Under the pieces are notes generated by a model, which was given only the letters and a program-made list of their open reading frames with translations, did no database searches and had not been told where the DNA came from. Source: a virus. From it: a stretch of 26,716 nt of DNA. Shown here piece by piece: positions 1-10,500 of the stretch; position 1 is the first letter of the stretch; each line of letters opens with the position of its first letter. The stretch covers positions 1 to 26,716 of the IMG/VR virus record IMGVR_UViG_3300032050_000688. One strand, 5' to 3'. Both the position numbers and the translations under genes were made by a program.

Positions 1-1
1 G

Positions 2-715
2 TATCTTGACGCCATCAAGGGTGTATATGAAGGAACGCGATTAGCGCAACAGGAACTATACGGCGAGATGCTCTCGGACGTAGAGGGAGCGTTGTGGACA
101 CCAGATCTTATTGACCGTTCAAGAGAAACTACGTTGCCAATGGGAACACCGTTGCGCGTTGTCGCAGTTGACCCTTCGGTTGCAGAGAATCCTCGAGACG
201 AGTGCGGTATCATTGTTTGCGCATCAACTGGCGAGCGCGATTTGTACAAGCGTAACTCCTGGGTACTCGAGGACGCAACTGTTCATGGATCTCCTGACGT
301 GTGGGCAAACAAGGTTGTGCAGATGGCACGCAAGTGGGGTTGCCCTGTAGTTGCTGAGGTTAACCAAGGCGGTGCGCTCGTTCGCAATGCTATTAACACG
401 ATTGATCCAAGTATTAAGGTACTTGAGGTTCATTCCAAGCACGGCAAGGCTCTACGCGCAGAACCAATTACGCTCGCGTATGAACAAGGTCGTGTTCACC
501 ACGTAGGCTATCTTGCAGATCTTGAAAGCCAGATGATCTCGTGGATTCCTGGTGAAGGTAAGTCTCCAGACCGCGTTGACGCCTTGGTCCACGCATTAAC
601 TGCGCTCCTTATTAAACCTCCTGCTGGTTTCGTTGGTGGAAAGATCACCGCGCGCTCACTTGCGCATCGTAAGCTTCCAAACAACCGAACAGGCGGTGTT
701 TTTAAAGTTCGCTAG
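2..715 (+). CDS. terL: Terminase large subunit (TerL), C-terminal part, 5'-truncated
   Basis: This is the DNA-packaging motor's large subunit; its C-terminal nuclease cuts concatemeric phage DNA at the portal. The frame is open from base 2, so the gene begins outside the window and about 237 residues are visible. The first residues (YLDAIKGVYEGTRLAQQELY) are the linker that typically joins the ATPase and nuclease domains of actinophage TerL. The RNase H-like nuclease follows with its acidic residues in order: Asp in VAVDPS, Glu in VVAEVNQGG, and Asp in SPDRVDALVHAL near the end. The ATPase Walker motifs lie upstream and are not visible. The nuclease part looks intact and ends with a usual basic tail. 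The gene heads the late cluster, 18 bases before the next gene. Identity is very secure; the exact start is unknown. Confidence 0.95.
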   Translation, partial: YLDAIKGVYEGTRLAQQELYGEMLSDVEGALWTPDLIDRSRETTLPMGTPLRVVAVDPSVAENPRDECGIIVCASTGERDLYKRNSWVLEDATVHGSPDVWANKVVQMARKWGCPVVAEVNQGGALVRNAINTIDPSIKVLEVHSKHGKALRAEPITLAYEQGRVHHVGYLADLESQMISWIPGEGKSPDRVDALVHALTALLIKPPAGFVGGKITARSLAHRKLPNNRTGGVFKVR

Positions 716-733
716 TGTACACTACATGTTATC

Positions 734-1246
734 GTGTACCTTATGGAAGAGAAGCGCCGTCCTGCTCGTAAGCAGGCACTACCGGAGTCTGAGGCCGAGC
801 TTCTTTCTACCTTATTTGATAAGGAGTTCTACACCCGAGTAAGACAACTCTTTGAGGCAGGTTGGTCTCTTCAAAGCATTGGTAACGCGTGTAATCCTGT
901 TCGTCGTAGATCTACCGTTAAGTTTTGGGTCGCACGTAATCATGAACATTCTCCTATATCTTCTCCTATTCCAACCCCTAAGCTTAAGACAGGACCTCGC
1001 GGTTATGTATCACGACGTCCAGTCTCTCCGGGAATTAGTGGAGCAGATCGCACTCGTATCGAGCAGTTGTCTCCGCTGGCTCGTCGTTATCGTTCTAAGA
1101 TGACACCTAATTCTCCACAAGCACTTGCCAACGATGAGCTTACAATTATCTGTACTCGTCTTTACGAGTCAAATGTTCCAGTTCGCGAACTTGCCGAGGT
1201 GGCAGGTGTTACATATCGCGCAATGGCAAGAAGGTTAGGTAAATGA
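734..1246 (+). CDS. Helix-turn-helix DNA-binding protein
   Basis: This is a small basic protein of about 170 residues, or 167 if the in-frame ATG at 743 is the true start; neither start has a good ribosome binding site. Two helical segments could bind DNA: residues 36-68 (VRQLFEAGWSLQSIGNACN and following Arg-rich residues) and the C-terminal 138-170 segment, where VPVRELAEVAGVTYRAMARR is a typical helix-turn-helix. The middle (about 70-100) is Pro/Ser-rich and looks like a linker. It lies directly after terL and overlaps the next gene by four bases (ATGA). The place suggests either a late-gene regulator or a small-terminase-like packaging protein. I infer DNA binding from sequence pattern only and cannot choose between these roles. 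Confidence 0.72.
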   Translation: MYLMEEKRRPARKQALPESEAELLSTLFDKEFYTRVRQLFEAGWSLQSIGNACNPVRRRSTVKFWVARNHEHSPISSPIPTPKLKTGPRGYVSRRPVSPGISGADRTRIEQLSPLARRYRSKMTPNSPQALANDELTIICTRLYESNVPVRELAEVAGVTYRAMARRLGK

Positions 1247-1611
1247 AAATAATGAATGATGTGTTTCCTGCCTTTGTTGGAGTTGCCCAGGCTGGTCTCG
1301 TTAATACGGTTCAAGAGCTTTCATCTGCGCCGATCACCGCAGGTGCCTATCAGGTAACAAAGACACGTATCGTTGTCACCGATGAGGCGGTTATCGTTGC
1401 CGTAGATGGTCAAGATGGTCCGATGATTGTTTTTCGTGAACGGTACACCGAACATCACAAATCAGATAGTAGGACCGAGGACTCATACATAGTCACCGAA
1501 ACAGGCAAGATGCTTGCCTACAAGAAGGACGAGAACTGCGGTTGTGGTTCACGTTTGCGCTCGTGGAATCCGTATCGCCACGTGTATTCAAGTCAGGATC
1601 CAACCGAATGA
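1243..1611 (+). CDS. Conserved small phage protein with CGCGSRLRSWNPY motif
   Basis: A protein of 122 residues with no function I can name. Residues 35-70 look beta-rich (YQVTKTRIVVTDEAVIVAVD). The C-terminal part carries a striking Cys-rich basic motif, NCGCGSRLRSWNPYRHVY, around residue 98 onward. I recall this kind of motif from small hypothetical proteins of other actinophages, so it is probably conserved rather than chance. No signal peptide or membrane segment is visible. The start overlaps the stop of the helix-turn-helix gene by four bases, which indicates translational coupling, and it ends 12 bases before the DUF1360 gene. The two close cysteines could bind metal or form a disulfide; this is inference. 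Confidence 0.75.
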   Translation: MKIMNDVFPAFVGVAQAGLVNTVQELSSAPITAGAYQVTKTRIVVTDEAVIVAVDGQDGPMIVFRERYTEHHKSDSRTEDSYIVTETGKMLAYKKDENCGCGSRLRSWNPYRHVYSSQDPTE

Positions 1612-1623
1612 AAGGAATAACCT

Positions 1624-1917
1624 ATGGAAATCGCGTTTGGTAACTTCGTTATACTAGCGCTTGCAGTCTACCGTGCTAGCCGTCTTATCATCGAGGACAC
1701 AGTCCTTGACAAGTTCCGTAAGAAGGTCTGGAAGAAGTTTAAGCCAGCCGACGGAGGTATTGGGTATCTACTCACCTGTTATTGGTGTGTGTCATTTTGG
1801 ATCTCATCACTAGTTATACTTGCCTATATTATAGTACCTATACCAACGACTGCCGTATGCGCTGTTTTTGCGCTATCAGCAGCCGCAGGAGTTATAACCG
1901 CATGGTTGGAAAAGTAA
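1624..1917 (+). CDS. DUF1360-type small membrane protein
   Basis: A 97-residue integral membrane protein. The sequence shows a first hydrophobic helix (about residues 5-20) followed by YRASRLIIEDTVLDKFRKKV, a basic amphipathic stretch, then the signature GYLLTCYWCVSFWISSLVIL and a third hydrophobic segment near the C-terminus. The pattern YRxxRLIxEDT, then GYLLTCxWCxxFW, is that of the DUF1360 family, which occurs in Bacillus sporulation-associated genes and in many actinophages. Its biochemical role is unknown. In phages such small proteins are sometimes listed as membrane or holin-like proteins, but the position between terminase and portal genes gives no direct support for lysis. A ribosome binding site (AAAGGAA) precedes the ATG. 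The family call is fairly sure; the function is open. Confidence 0.8.
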   Translation: MEIAFGNFVILALAVYRASRLIIEDTVLDKFRKKVWKKFKPADGGIGYLLTCYWCVSFWISSLVILAYIIVPIPTTAVCAVFALSAAAGVITAWLEK

Positions 1918-1955
1918 TGTCCAACTATTCCGTTAATCAGGACAAGGAGTAGCAG

Positions 1956-3698
1956 GTGGCAGTATTTAGTCGCGAACCCGATAAGAATCGTGCGGGGCGT
2001 CGTAGATCAGCAGCAGCTGTCCGTCGTGCTATTAACTCTCCTTCTCTGTCTCTTAGCTCTATTGCAAACGTTCCAGGTTTTGCTACACCAGTCCCATACT
2101 CATATCCTCGTGGCCTTACTGCTGCCGCAGCGCAGATTCGTCTAAACGATAAGGGCGAGGCCGAGCAATTTCGTTCACGTCGTCTTGCAGGAGCAAACTC
2201 CTGGCAGACTGAGGCGTGGGAATACTATGACGCCATCGGTGAAATTAAATACGCATTTAGTCTTGTTGGATCTGTAATATCTCGTATTCGTCTTTATGCC
2301 GCGGTGATTGATAATCCTGCCGAGCCACCATTTCCAGTTCGCAACAGTGACCTATTAGATAAGCGTCTTGCCTCTGCCGCAGAGCGCGCAATTGTTCGTC
2401 TTGACTCCGCATACGGCGGACAGGCTGGACTTCTTCGTGATGCAGCGTTAAACCTAGCAGTTTCCGGTGAGTGTTACCTAGTCCAAATTCCAGAGCGCCG
2501 TGGACAAGGACTTCCAGAGACTTGGGATATTCGTTCAGTTGATGAAGTTCAGGTTGACCAAAAGGGTGCATACACAATTATTCCTCGTCGTGAGGCTTCA
2601 ACACTTACTGGACAAAAAAATGCTGGTCAACTTATTTTGCCAAAGAACGCTTTCGTTGGTCGTATCTGGAGAGCGCACCCACGATATTCCGACGAGGCTG
2701 ATTCAAGCCTACGCGGTTTGTTAGATCTTTGTGCAGAGCTACTTCTCCTCAACAGAACGTTCCGTGCTACTGCACGCTCACGCCTAAACGCTGGTGCGTT
2801 GTACTTACCTGACGGTCTTTCTGTTGCCGGTTCACCAGACCCAGATTATCCATATGATGATGATGACGCAACTAATCAAGACTTTAGTCCTGAGGAAGCA
2901 GCGGACGAGTTTGAAGATCAGTTGATGGATGCGATGACGACTCCGATTCGTGACGAGGACTCTGCGTCTGCAGTTGTTCCTCTTATCATTCGCGGTCCTG
3001 CTGAGCTTGGTGACAAGATTAAGCAATTCAAGTTTGAACGTTCATTTGACCCTGCACTTGCGCAACGTGCAGATCGCGTTCTTGAAAGAATCCTACAAGG
3101 TCTAGATGTACCAAAGGATATTGTTACAGGCCTTGCAAACGTAAAATACTCAAACGCTCTTCAAATTGATGAGTCTCTATACAAAGCACATATCGAACCG
3201 TTAATGCTTCTCATTGCAGACGCAATTACAGTTGTTTATCTGCGTCCTTACCTGATTGCAAATGGGTTCGACCCAGCTCAGGTAGAACGCATCTGCGTAT
3301 GGTATGACCCATCACAGGTAGCTACGCGCAATGACCGCGCGGCTGACGCAGATGCTGGATTTGACAGGGGAGTAATTTCCGGAGATGCGTGGCGTAGATC
3401 GCACGGATTCACAGAGCAGGATGCACCAACGCCAACAGAAGTTGCACTACGTCTTCTTAAGGAGAAGGGCGCAATCACGCCAGAGCTTACAGAGGCAATG
3501 CTTGGAGCCGTTGCTCCTGACGTAATGAAGGCAACACGTCTTGCATCACAGGCACAATCACTTGCACCAATTCCGCCAGAGGTTGAACGACTTCTTAAGG
3601 GACCACAGTCTACAGAACCAGTAGCTGACGAGGCTGCACCAGAAACTCCAGAGACGCCAACAGAGACAACAGAGCCAACACCGACAACAGAGGTTTAA
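1956..3698 (+). CDS. Portal protein
   Basis: The portal is the dodecameric ring at one capsid vertex through which DNA enters and leaves, and it docks terminase and the head-tail adaptor. The protein is 580 residues. Diagnostic features are the early helix GEIKYAFSLVGSVISRIRLY, the segment LRDAALNLAVSGECYLVQIP (the portal clip/wing pattern), and the stem and crown region LPKNAFVGRIWRAHPRYSDE through GLDVPKDIVTGLANVKYSNA. An acidic insertion (PYDDDDATNQDFSPEEAADEF) lies near residue 300. The C-terminus ends in a long Glu/Thr/Pro-rich tail (last 30 residues), probably disordered. A GTG start at 1956 is supported by AAGGAG at 1944-1949. The next gene begins two bases after the stop. Confidence 0.93.
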   Translation: MAVFSREPDKNRAGRRRSAAAVRRAINSPSLSLSSIANVPGFATPVPYSYPRGLTAAAAQIRLNDKGEAEQFRSRRLAGANSWQTEAWEYYDAIGEIKYAFSLVGSVISRIRLYAAVIDNPAEPPFPVRNSDLLDKRLASAAERAIVRLDSAYGGQAGLLRDAALNLAVSGECYLVQIPERRGQGLPETWDIRSVDEVQVDQKGAYTIIPRREASTLTGQKNAGQLILPKNAFVGRIWRAHPRYSDEADSSLRGLLDLCAELLLLNRTFRATARSRLNAGALYLPDGLSVAGSPDPDYPYDDDDATNQDFSPEEAADEFEDQLMDAMTTPIRDEDSASAVVPLIIRGPAELGDKIKQFKFERSFDPALAQRADRVLERILQGLDVPKDIVTGLANVKYSNALQIDESLYKAHIEPLMLLIADAITVVYLRPYLIANGFDPAQVERICVWYDPSQVATRNDRAADADAGFDRGVISGDAWRRSHGFTEQDAPTPTEVALRLLKEKGAITPELTEAMLGAVAPDVMKATRLASQAQSLAPIPPEVERLLKGPQSTEPVADEAAPETPETPTETTEPTPTTEV

Positions 3699-3700
3699 CA

Positions 3701-4516
3701 ATGTCAATTGAGCCAGTTGATCTTTTAGACTCTTACGAGCCAGTAACCGCTGCGGGCGAAGGTCCGTGCTGGGATGGTTACAAACAAGTTGGAATGAAGA
3801 AGGGTAAGAACGGAAACATGGTTCCTAACTGTGTTCCTAAAGACTCGTCTGATTCAACAGAAACAGAGTTTGCAAATCCTCGTGCTCCTAAAAAAGATCG
3901 CATCTACGGCTCAAAGAAAAATAAAAAAGGATCTGCGTCTGGCGGAAAGAAAATCGTGTTTAGCGCTCGAACAGAGGCAACGCTTCGTGAGAAGGTTAAG
4001 AAGCATAATGAAAAAGCGCCTGAAGGGCGTAAGGCAACACTTGGAATGTTAAAGGCGGTGTATCGCCGCGGCGCAGGTGCATTCTCAAGCTCGCACCGTG
4101 CAGGCATGACAAGAGATGGCTGGGCGTTTGCTCGCGTAAATGCATTTCTACGTCTATTAAAAAGTGGACGTCCCGCAAATCCAAACTACAAACAGGACAA
4201 TGATCTTTTACCAGCAAAGCATCCACGTTCAAGTAAAGGTGATGCTTCTGTGATTGCATCACTATACGCAAATCAAGAACTATATATTTCACTTAAGGAC
4301 GAAGAAGAGTATCACTCACCAGAACATGCAATCTTAGCTATGGCAGAACTTTCTGGAGAAGGATACGAAATTATCCCTGCCTTACGAGCAGCTTGGCTTC
4401 GTGGCGTTCGTGAGAACGAGTCGCCGTTTGACCGTGCAGCAGTTCTAGCGTCTGCTTTATATGATTCTAAAGACGCCGATCTTTTACCAACTAAGGAGTC
4501 ACCTCAAAGTGTATGA
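3701..4516 (+). CDS. DUF5824-type head-region protein with N-terminal Cys motif
   Basis: A 271-residue protein of unknown function. Three parts are visible. Residues 14-50 hold PVTAAGEGPCWDGYKQVG followed by a Lys/Gly loop and NCVPK; this two-Cys module occurs in many phage head proteins. Residues about 65-105 are very basic (KKNKKGSASGGKK). Residues 112-162 (VYRRGAGAFSSSHRAGMTRD, then WAFARVNAFL) match the pattern I know as DUF5824. The C-terminal third is helical. A motif DLLPAKHPRSS near residue 168 returns as DLLPTK at the C-terminus and as DLLPVGHPNS in the next protein. The gene starts two bases after the portal stop and overlaps the following gene by eight bases, so all three are probably cotranslated. 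A minor capsid or packaging role is inferred from position only. Confidence 0.82.
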   Translation: MSIEPVDLLDSYEPVTAAGEGPCWDGYKQVGMKKGKNGNMVPNCVPKDSSDSTETEFANPRAPKKDRIYGSKKNKKGSASGGKKIVFSARTEATLREKVKKHNEKAPEGRKATLGMLKAVYRRGAGAFSSSHRAGMTRDGWAFARVNAFLRLLKSGRPANPNYKQDNDLLPAKHPRSSKGDASVIASLYANQELYISLKDEEEYHSPEHAILAMAELSGEGYEIIPALRAAWLRGVRENESPFDRAAVLASALYDSKDADLLPTKESPQSV

Positions 4517-7500
4517 GCTAATTAACGATATTCTTACACGGAGAGAGAACACCGTAGTTGTAAAACCAAAGTTCCGTGGAGCAAAAAAGACACTTCGCCA
4601 ATCTGTACTTGAATTAGCTGCCACTGAAAATAAAAAGGTAACTGCTGAGCGTCGTGTTTCTACTCAGTCAGTTTTAGCCGTTGCTGAGCGCTCACTAAGT
4701 AAGACAGCTCATCTTGACGACAAAACTCGTAAGTTTATCGCGTATAAGGAAGTTTCATCTTTTATTAGCCTAGCGCAAACTGGAGAACTTCCATCAGGCT
4801 CAAAAATATCCTGCTTTGACCTTCTACCAGTAGGTCACCCTAACTCTACGTCACGTAATGCAATGACCGCGTCTGCACTACGTCACGCTCGTTCTCGCTG
4901 GATTGCAGCTGATCCACGTATCGATGATGAGGCAAGAGAGATCGTTGCGGCAGCGTATTTTTATGATAAGGATTCTGTAGAGTACGCACATGCAATTACC
5001 TCATTGCAGGTTCTTATCGCTGGTGGTGTTCCTCGTGAGGTTTATTTAACAGCACTCACCGCTGCATTTAGTTTTGGTGACGGTAACTCTTCAGCTGCTC
5101 GCCGTCTGCGCGCAAATCTACAGTGGCGTGACCGTTTAGGCCGCTGGATTGAAATGGGTCGCGGTATTGGTTTTAAGATTAACATCGGCGGGAACAACGT
5201 TCCGATCAATGGAAAGTTTGTTGGCGTTGATGGTAATCGCGGACTTGTTCAGGTTAAGGGTGATCCAAATCTCCCAGATGGTATCTATCCTGTTGAATCA
5301 AGTAACGCTCAGGAATACAAGGCGCTTCTACCAGACAGCGTAGCTGGAAAACTTAAGGGTAAGCTTTCTTCTATTCTTGAAAAAAGAGCGCAGATCTTCT
5401 CTAAGGAAGACATGATTAAGATGCGTATGGACGCACCTGCCGGTTGGAAAAAGAATGAGGACGGATCATTTGGTTCTGACGACGATTACATCGTAGAAGA
5501 GTCTGACGGAAAACTCGCGCTGTTCCGTAAGGACAAGAACGGTGACAAGGGCACACAGGTTGGTGAGCCAGTTGATGACTGGGCACAGATCCAAGATCTT
5601 GCAAACGCTGATGAAGAAGATTACGACAAGTTTAAGCGCATTATGTCTTCTCCAAGCAATAAGGATGTTCTTCCAGGTTCTGAGGAAGATCCTTACGATA
5701 AGCTTAATCCTTCTGCAAAGGCTGTGCTAGAAGAGCAGAAAGCTAAGAAGGCAAAAGATAAAGCGTTCTTTGAAGAAAAGAAAAAGAAGTACAACGAGGA
5801 CGTTGATAAGTTTGAAGAGATGTTTGAGCAAGGAAAGGATATTGAAGGACGTGACATTCCTGAAGGCTGGGAACTTGGAATTAGCAAGTACTCGACTGAT
5901 GGCGCCCCTGAGATTAGAACGTTCCAAAAGTTAGTACCAAGTGCAGACGGAAAGAATCAAGTTCAGGTAATTGCAGAAATTGATGACAAAGGCAAGATTA
6001 AGTTTGGACACCGCGCTAATTGGTTTAATAAGGACGAACAAGGATTTGAAGGATACGACACCTGGGAAGAAGTTGAGGCGCGTATTCCTGATGTTGTTAA
6101 GTGGGTTGGAGACTCAAAGAGTCTACAACACGACCCGGCCGATCCTTGGTTTAAGGAAACCATCCCTGTTCCTCGCGCTGGAGATGATGAGCCCGTCGCA
6201 AAGATAGAAGCTAAAGATATCGGAGAATTTCCTGGTCCTGAAGACCAAGAAGGTCCTATCATCGTGCGTGATCTTCCTAAAAAAGAAGAGCCTGTAGCAT
6301 CTAAGTTTACACCTTCTAAAAACGCGTGGAAACTTCAGAGTCCAGAAAAGTTTGAACCCGAAGGTCGCGTTGATGATGAGCAAAGTCCAGATTTTTCAGA
6401 TGACCCAGAAGTTCTTGCAAACAAGTTTGGTGAAGATGCACTTGTTGACGCATTTATTCAAGCAATCGTTGGTAAAAAGGATTACGCGTTAGATCTTCTT
6501 GATGACAGCTCTTCTGAAGAAGAAGAAGAAGAAGTAGACGAAGACGGAAAGCCTATAAAGAAGCCAAAGAAGAAAGGACCTGGCGCTCCTAAAAAACAGC
6601 CTGAAAAGCCGATTGTTGGTCTTGGCGTTGGCGCTCTTGATTTTAAGGGTGGCGAAGAGTGGATTCCAGCAGAGGCAATCTATCTTGCACTAAAGAAGCA
6701 AGGATACGATGCTGATCTTCTTCTTGCACAACTGTATGACACAGGTTTAGGCGAAAGTAAGAATCAAGATCTTCTTAAGTCTCTTCGTAAGGAAGAAACT
6801 GTAGAGATGCAGACACCTCTACTTGACGCAATTGATCCTGATGATGCAGATGCTATTGCAAGAGCAAACGTTGATGTTGCACTCGCGGACTCTGGATCTG
6901 CAGTAGTTTCGCAGCTGCTAGAACTTAATAGAAGTGGTGAGCCAAACGCTAAGATCGTAGAACTTGCTGCTGCCATTAGAAATGCAAAAGGAGCTTCAGC
7001 AGGAAGCAAAGACGAGAAGATCTCAGAAGATCTTCAAAAACTGCTAGATGATTACATTGGAGGAGCACTTGACCCCGATGCGTCTCCTGAGGACAAACAA
7101 GCGTTTCAAGCGCTATGGGCAACAATCACTGCTCTTGATGAGGGAATCAGTGACGGTGTAGAGGAGACTAGACTTGCACTTGGCGTGTTTGACGCAATTA
7201 AAAAGTATAACGGATCTGCTGAGTGGCCAGAGGTGCAAGAGTTCTTTAAGAAAAATGGAAGCATAAACGATCTAATTAAGTCAAAGCAAGCCATAATTGA
7301 TGGAAGAGAATCAATTGACAGCGACACCTCTTTTGCTGGTGCATTCTTTAGACTTATGGTTGAGTCATCTCGGTACAATCAAACATCTTTGTATCGAGGA
7401 ATACAGGTGCCAAATGATAGTCCTCTTTTAGAGAAAATTAGAAATGGAGAAGTTCTAGCATTTGATGCTCGCTCGTTCTCAATGGATCAAAACTTAGCCA

Positions 7501-10500
7501 GAGTCTTTTCAGGTGGACTTAACAGCGTAAAAGACAAGACTGCTGTTGTATTTACAATCCGTCCTGAGAAAGGAAGATCTGTTGATTTAAGTAGACTATC
7601 TCCTTTTGAAGAGCAAGAGCATAGAGTCTTAGGTAACTTTAAGATCGTAAAAGTAAAAGAATCAAAGAACTCGGCTGGTAAGACAGTTCTTGAGGTTGAG
7701 ATTGAGACACTGTCAAAGCGCGACGCAGTTCTTTCTGGACTAGACTCGGATTACGAGAATCTTTTAATGGAAACAAACGAGTCTCCAGAGATGCCAGAAG
7801 GTTACCACAAGATTGACCCTGCTCGCTATGAGTCAAGGGCAGATCAAGAATACCCAGAGAACTTTGAAGATAAGCCTAATGCAGTAGCACGTAGCTATCC
7901 ACGCGAGAAACTAGCACCGGCGTTTAGAGCAGCAATTGAAGATGGCTCAGGTGAGGTTATTCTTAAGGTAGATGATGAAAAAGAAGTTACAGTTGCTGTA
8001 GAGCTTATTCGTGATGCCTTGCAGATTCAAGGTGTTGACACAAACGCGCTATTAGAAGATATTGCAAATGCAGATCCAGATGCAGAAGTCACTAATGAGG
8101 AAGCTGATGCTGTAGAAGAAAGCTCAGAGAATCCAGTAAATGCAATTGTTGAAGAAGCTAACACCGAGTATGACATGCAAAACTGGAAGAAGGTTGGTCC
8201 TCAACTTGGATCTAACGAAGGTGGTTTCTACGAGGACGCTGAAGGCAACCGTTACTACGTAAAGACTCCTAAGTCTGATCTTCACGCAGAGAATGAAGTT
8301 CTTGCTGCTGCGCTTTATAAGCTTCTTGGTGTTGATGCAGCTGATCTCGGTATCGCCAGTGCGGACGACGGTGTAAAGAAAACGTTCTCTCCAGACATCA
8401 TTGGTTCAAAGCAAGATCTACAAGAAAAATTAAATGACCCAGAGTATCTTGCTAAGTTGCAAGAAGGCTTCGCAGTTGATGCATGGCTTGGAAACTGGGA
8501 CGTTGCAGGTTTAGGATTTGATAACGTAATGTCCGATGGTGATGGCAACCCTGTCCGTGTAGACCCAGGTGGAGCGCTTTTATTCCGCGCTATGGGTAAA
8601 CCTAAGGGTTCTTTATTTGGCAATGATGTCAATGAACTAGATACCTTACGTGATCCTAATATGAATCCGCAGTCTGCTGCGATATTTGGTTCAATGACTG
8701 ATGAACAACAAAAGGAATCAGCGCGCAAGCTTCTTAACATATCAAACGATGATATTGACTCAATGGTTGATGGAATTGTTTCTAACCCAGAAGCTGCACA
8801 GGAAATTAAGGATAAGTTAAAGGCTCGTCGTAAGTTTATTCTTGACCGCTACGATCTACTCAGTGAAGATTCATCTACCTTAATTGAAAATGTAGACGTT
8901 GAAGATGAGAACGATAAAGATCCAGAGGCTGTCTCAACTCCTGAAGGCAAGAGCAAGGAAATTGACAGTCGTCTTGACACTGCTCGCAGCTGGGCTGAAG
9001 AGTATGCGCTTGATGAGAATATGCTTGCATCAGCTCGTAAGAAGTTTCAAGCTGTAGCAGATCAAATTGACAAGGTACTTGTTGACTGGCGCAATGGCGA
9101 GATCTCTGATGAAGAACTTCCAGGTGTATTAGACGAGTTACGTGATCTTGCAGACTTTGGTAAGATTGGTGATGATACAGAGCTGTTAAACAACATCGAT
9201 GACCTAGATGAACAACTTATGAATCTTAAGGAATACATCGAGGAAGAAAACAAGAAGAACGCGCCAGACAAAGTTGAAGTAGAAGAACCTGCTAAGTCTG
9301 CAGATCCTGTACCGACAGAGTCTGTAACTAATCCTTATAAAGATAAAAATGGAACACCTATTGAGCCTGGTGCAAAACTTCGCTATGAAAAGAAGGGTGT
9401 TGTTCTTGAAGGAGTATTTGTAAAATACGACAAGAGTGTTCAGTATGTCCAGGTAAAGTTCCCAGACGAAAAGAAAGCTCGTGCGATGAGCACAAAGTAT
9501 CTTACAGTTATTACTGACGGTGACGACGGTGGTGGTGGCGAAAGCCCAAAAGCCCCTGAGCCTTCACCGGCTCCAACTTCGGCTCCGGACCCAACTCCAA
9601 CGCCTTCTGTAGAGCCTGATGCTGATGATTTAGTTGATGAAAAGAAAGAACCTAAACAAGATGACATTGGACAGTTCGATACTACTGCCAAACTAACAGA
9701 AGATGGCAAAAAGGTTCGTGTATCTTTTGTCGTTGATGGAAATCGTCCTTTCAACCCAAACAGTGACACTGGTCCTAATAGTTATGAAGAAGTTCTGCCT
9801 TATGCAGTTGACTCCAAGTTAGATGTTGATGGCGTTGATGAGGTTACGGTTGAAATTCCTCTTGAGAAGATGGACGAATTTCTAAAAACTTATCAATCTT
9901 TCTTTAATGAAAAACTAGTCCCTGAAGAGTTTTACGGTGACCTATATGAAAAGTCACCTAAGAAACTTCAAGCGCACTCACAGATGATTAAAGATCTGCT
10001 AGACCAGCAGGGAACTAAGATCTCTGATGAAAAAGCTAATCAGATTCGCGACGCTATAGATCAAGAAGGTCTTGTTGATTGGTCTGAGGCAGATGACGCA
10101 GATATCATTTCAGCAATTACGGACATAGTTGCTCCAGGCATAGTTGATATTAGTGAAGAGATTGCAACAGGTGAAGCTAGCAAGGAAGAAAAGAAAGAAG
10201 AACCTAAACCTGAAGAATCAAAATCAGAAGAACCTGGGCCATTTTTTGACAAGGATCTTAATAAAGCAGCGCAGTTAGTTGCAAACCTTTATCAGTATGG
10301 AGGACTAAAATCTGAAGATCTTGTTGGTGTAAACCCGGAGCTAGGCGCCATTGCAGTAAATGTAGACGGTCAGATACTTGTATTTGATGGACCTAATGAT
10401 AAGTACACTACTATAGAAGACGCTGATAAAGATTTTTATGCCGGAGGAGACGGAGCAGTCTTTGGTTGGAGAGAACCAACTACCGCAGAACAAGTAGACT

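Noticed and set aside
4461-4508. Upstream ATG start for the giant protein
   Set aside because: It would overlap the preceding gene by 56 bases and has no ribosome binding site, while GTG 4509 has AAGGAG at a good distance.
8315-8740. Minus-strand 141-codon open frame
   Set aside because: It is antisense to the kinase-like catalytic core of the giant protein and lacks any recognisable domain or start signal.
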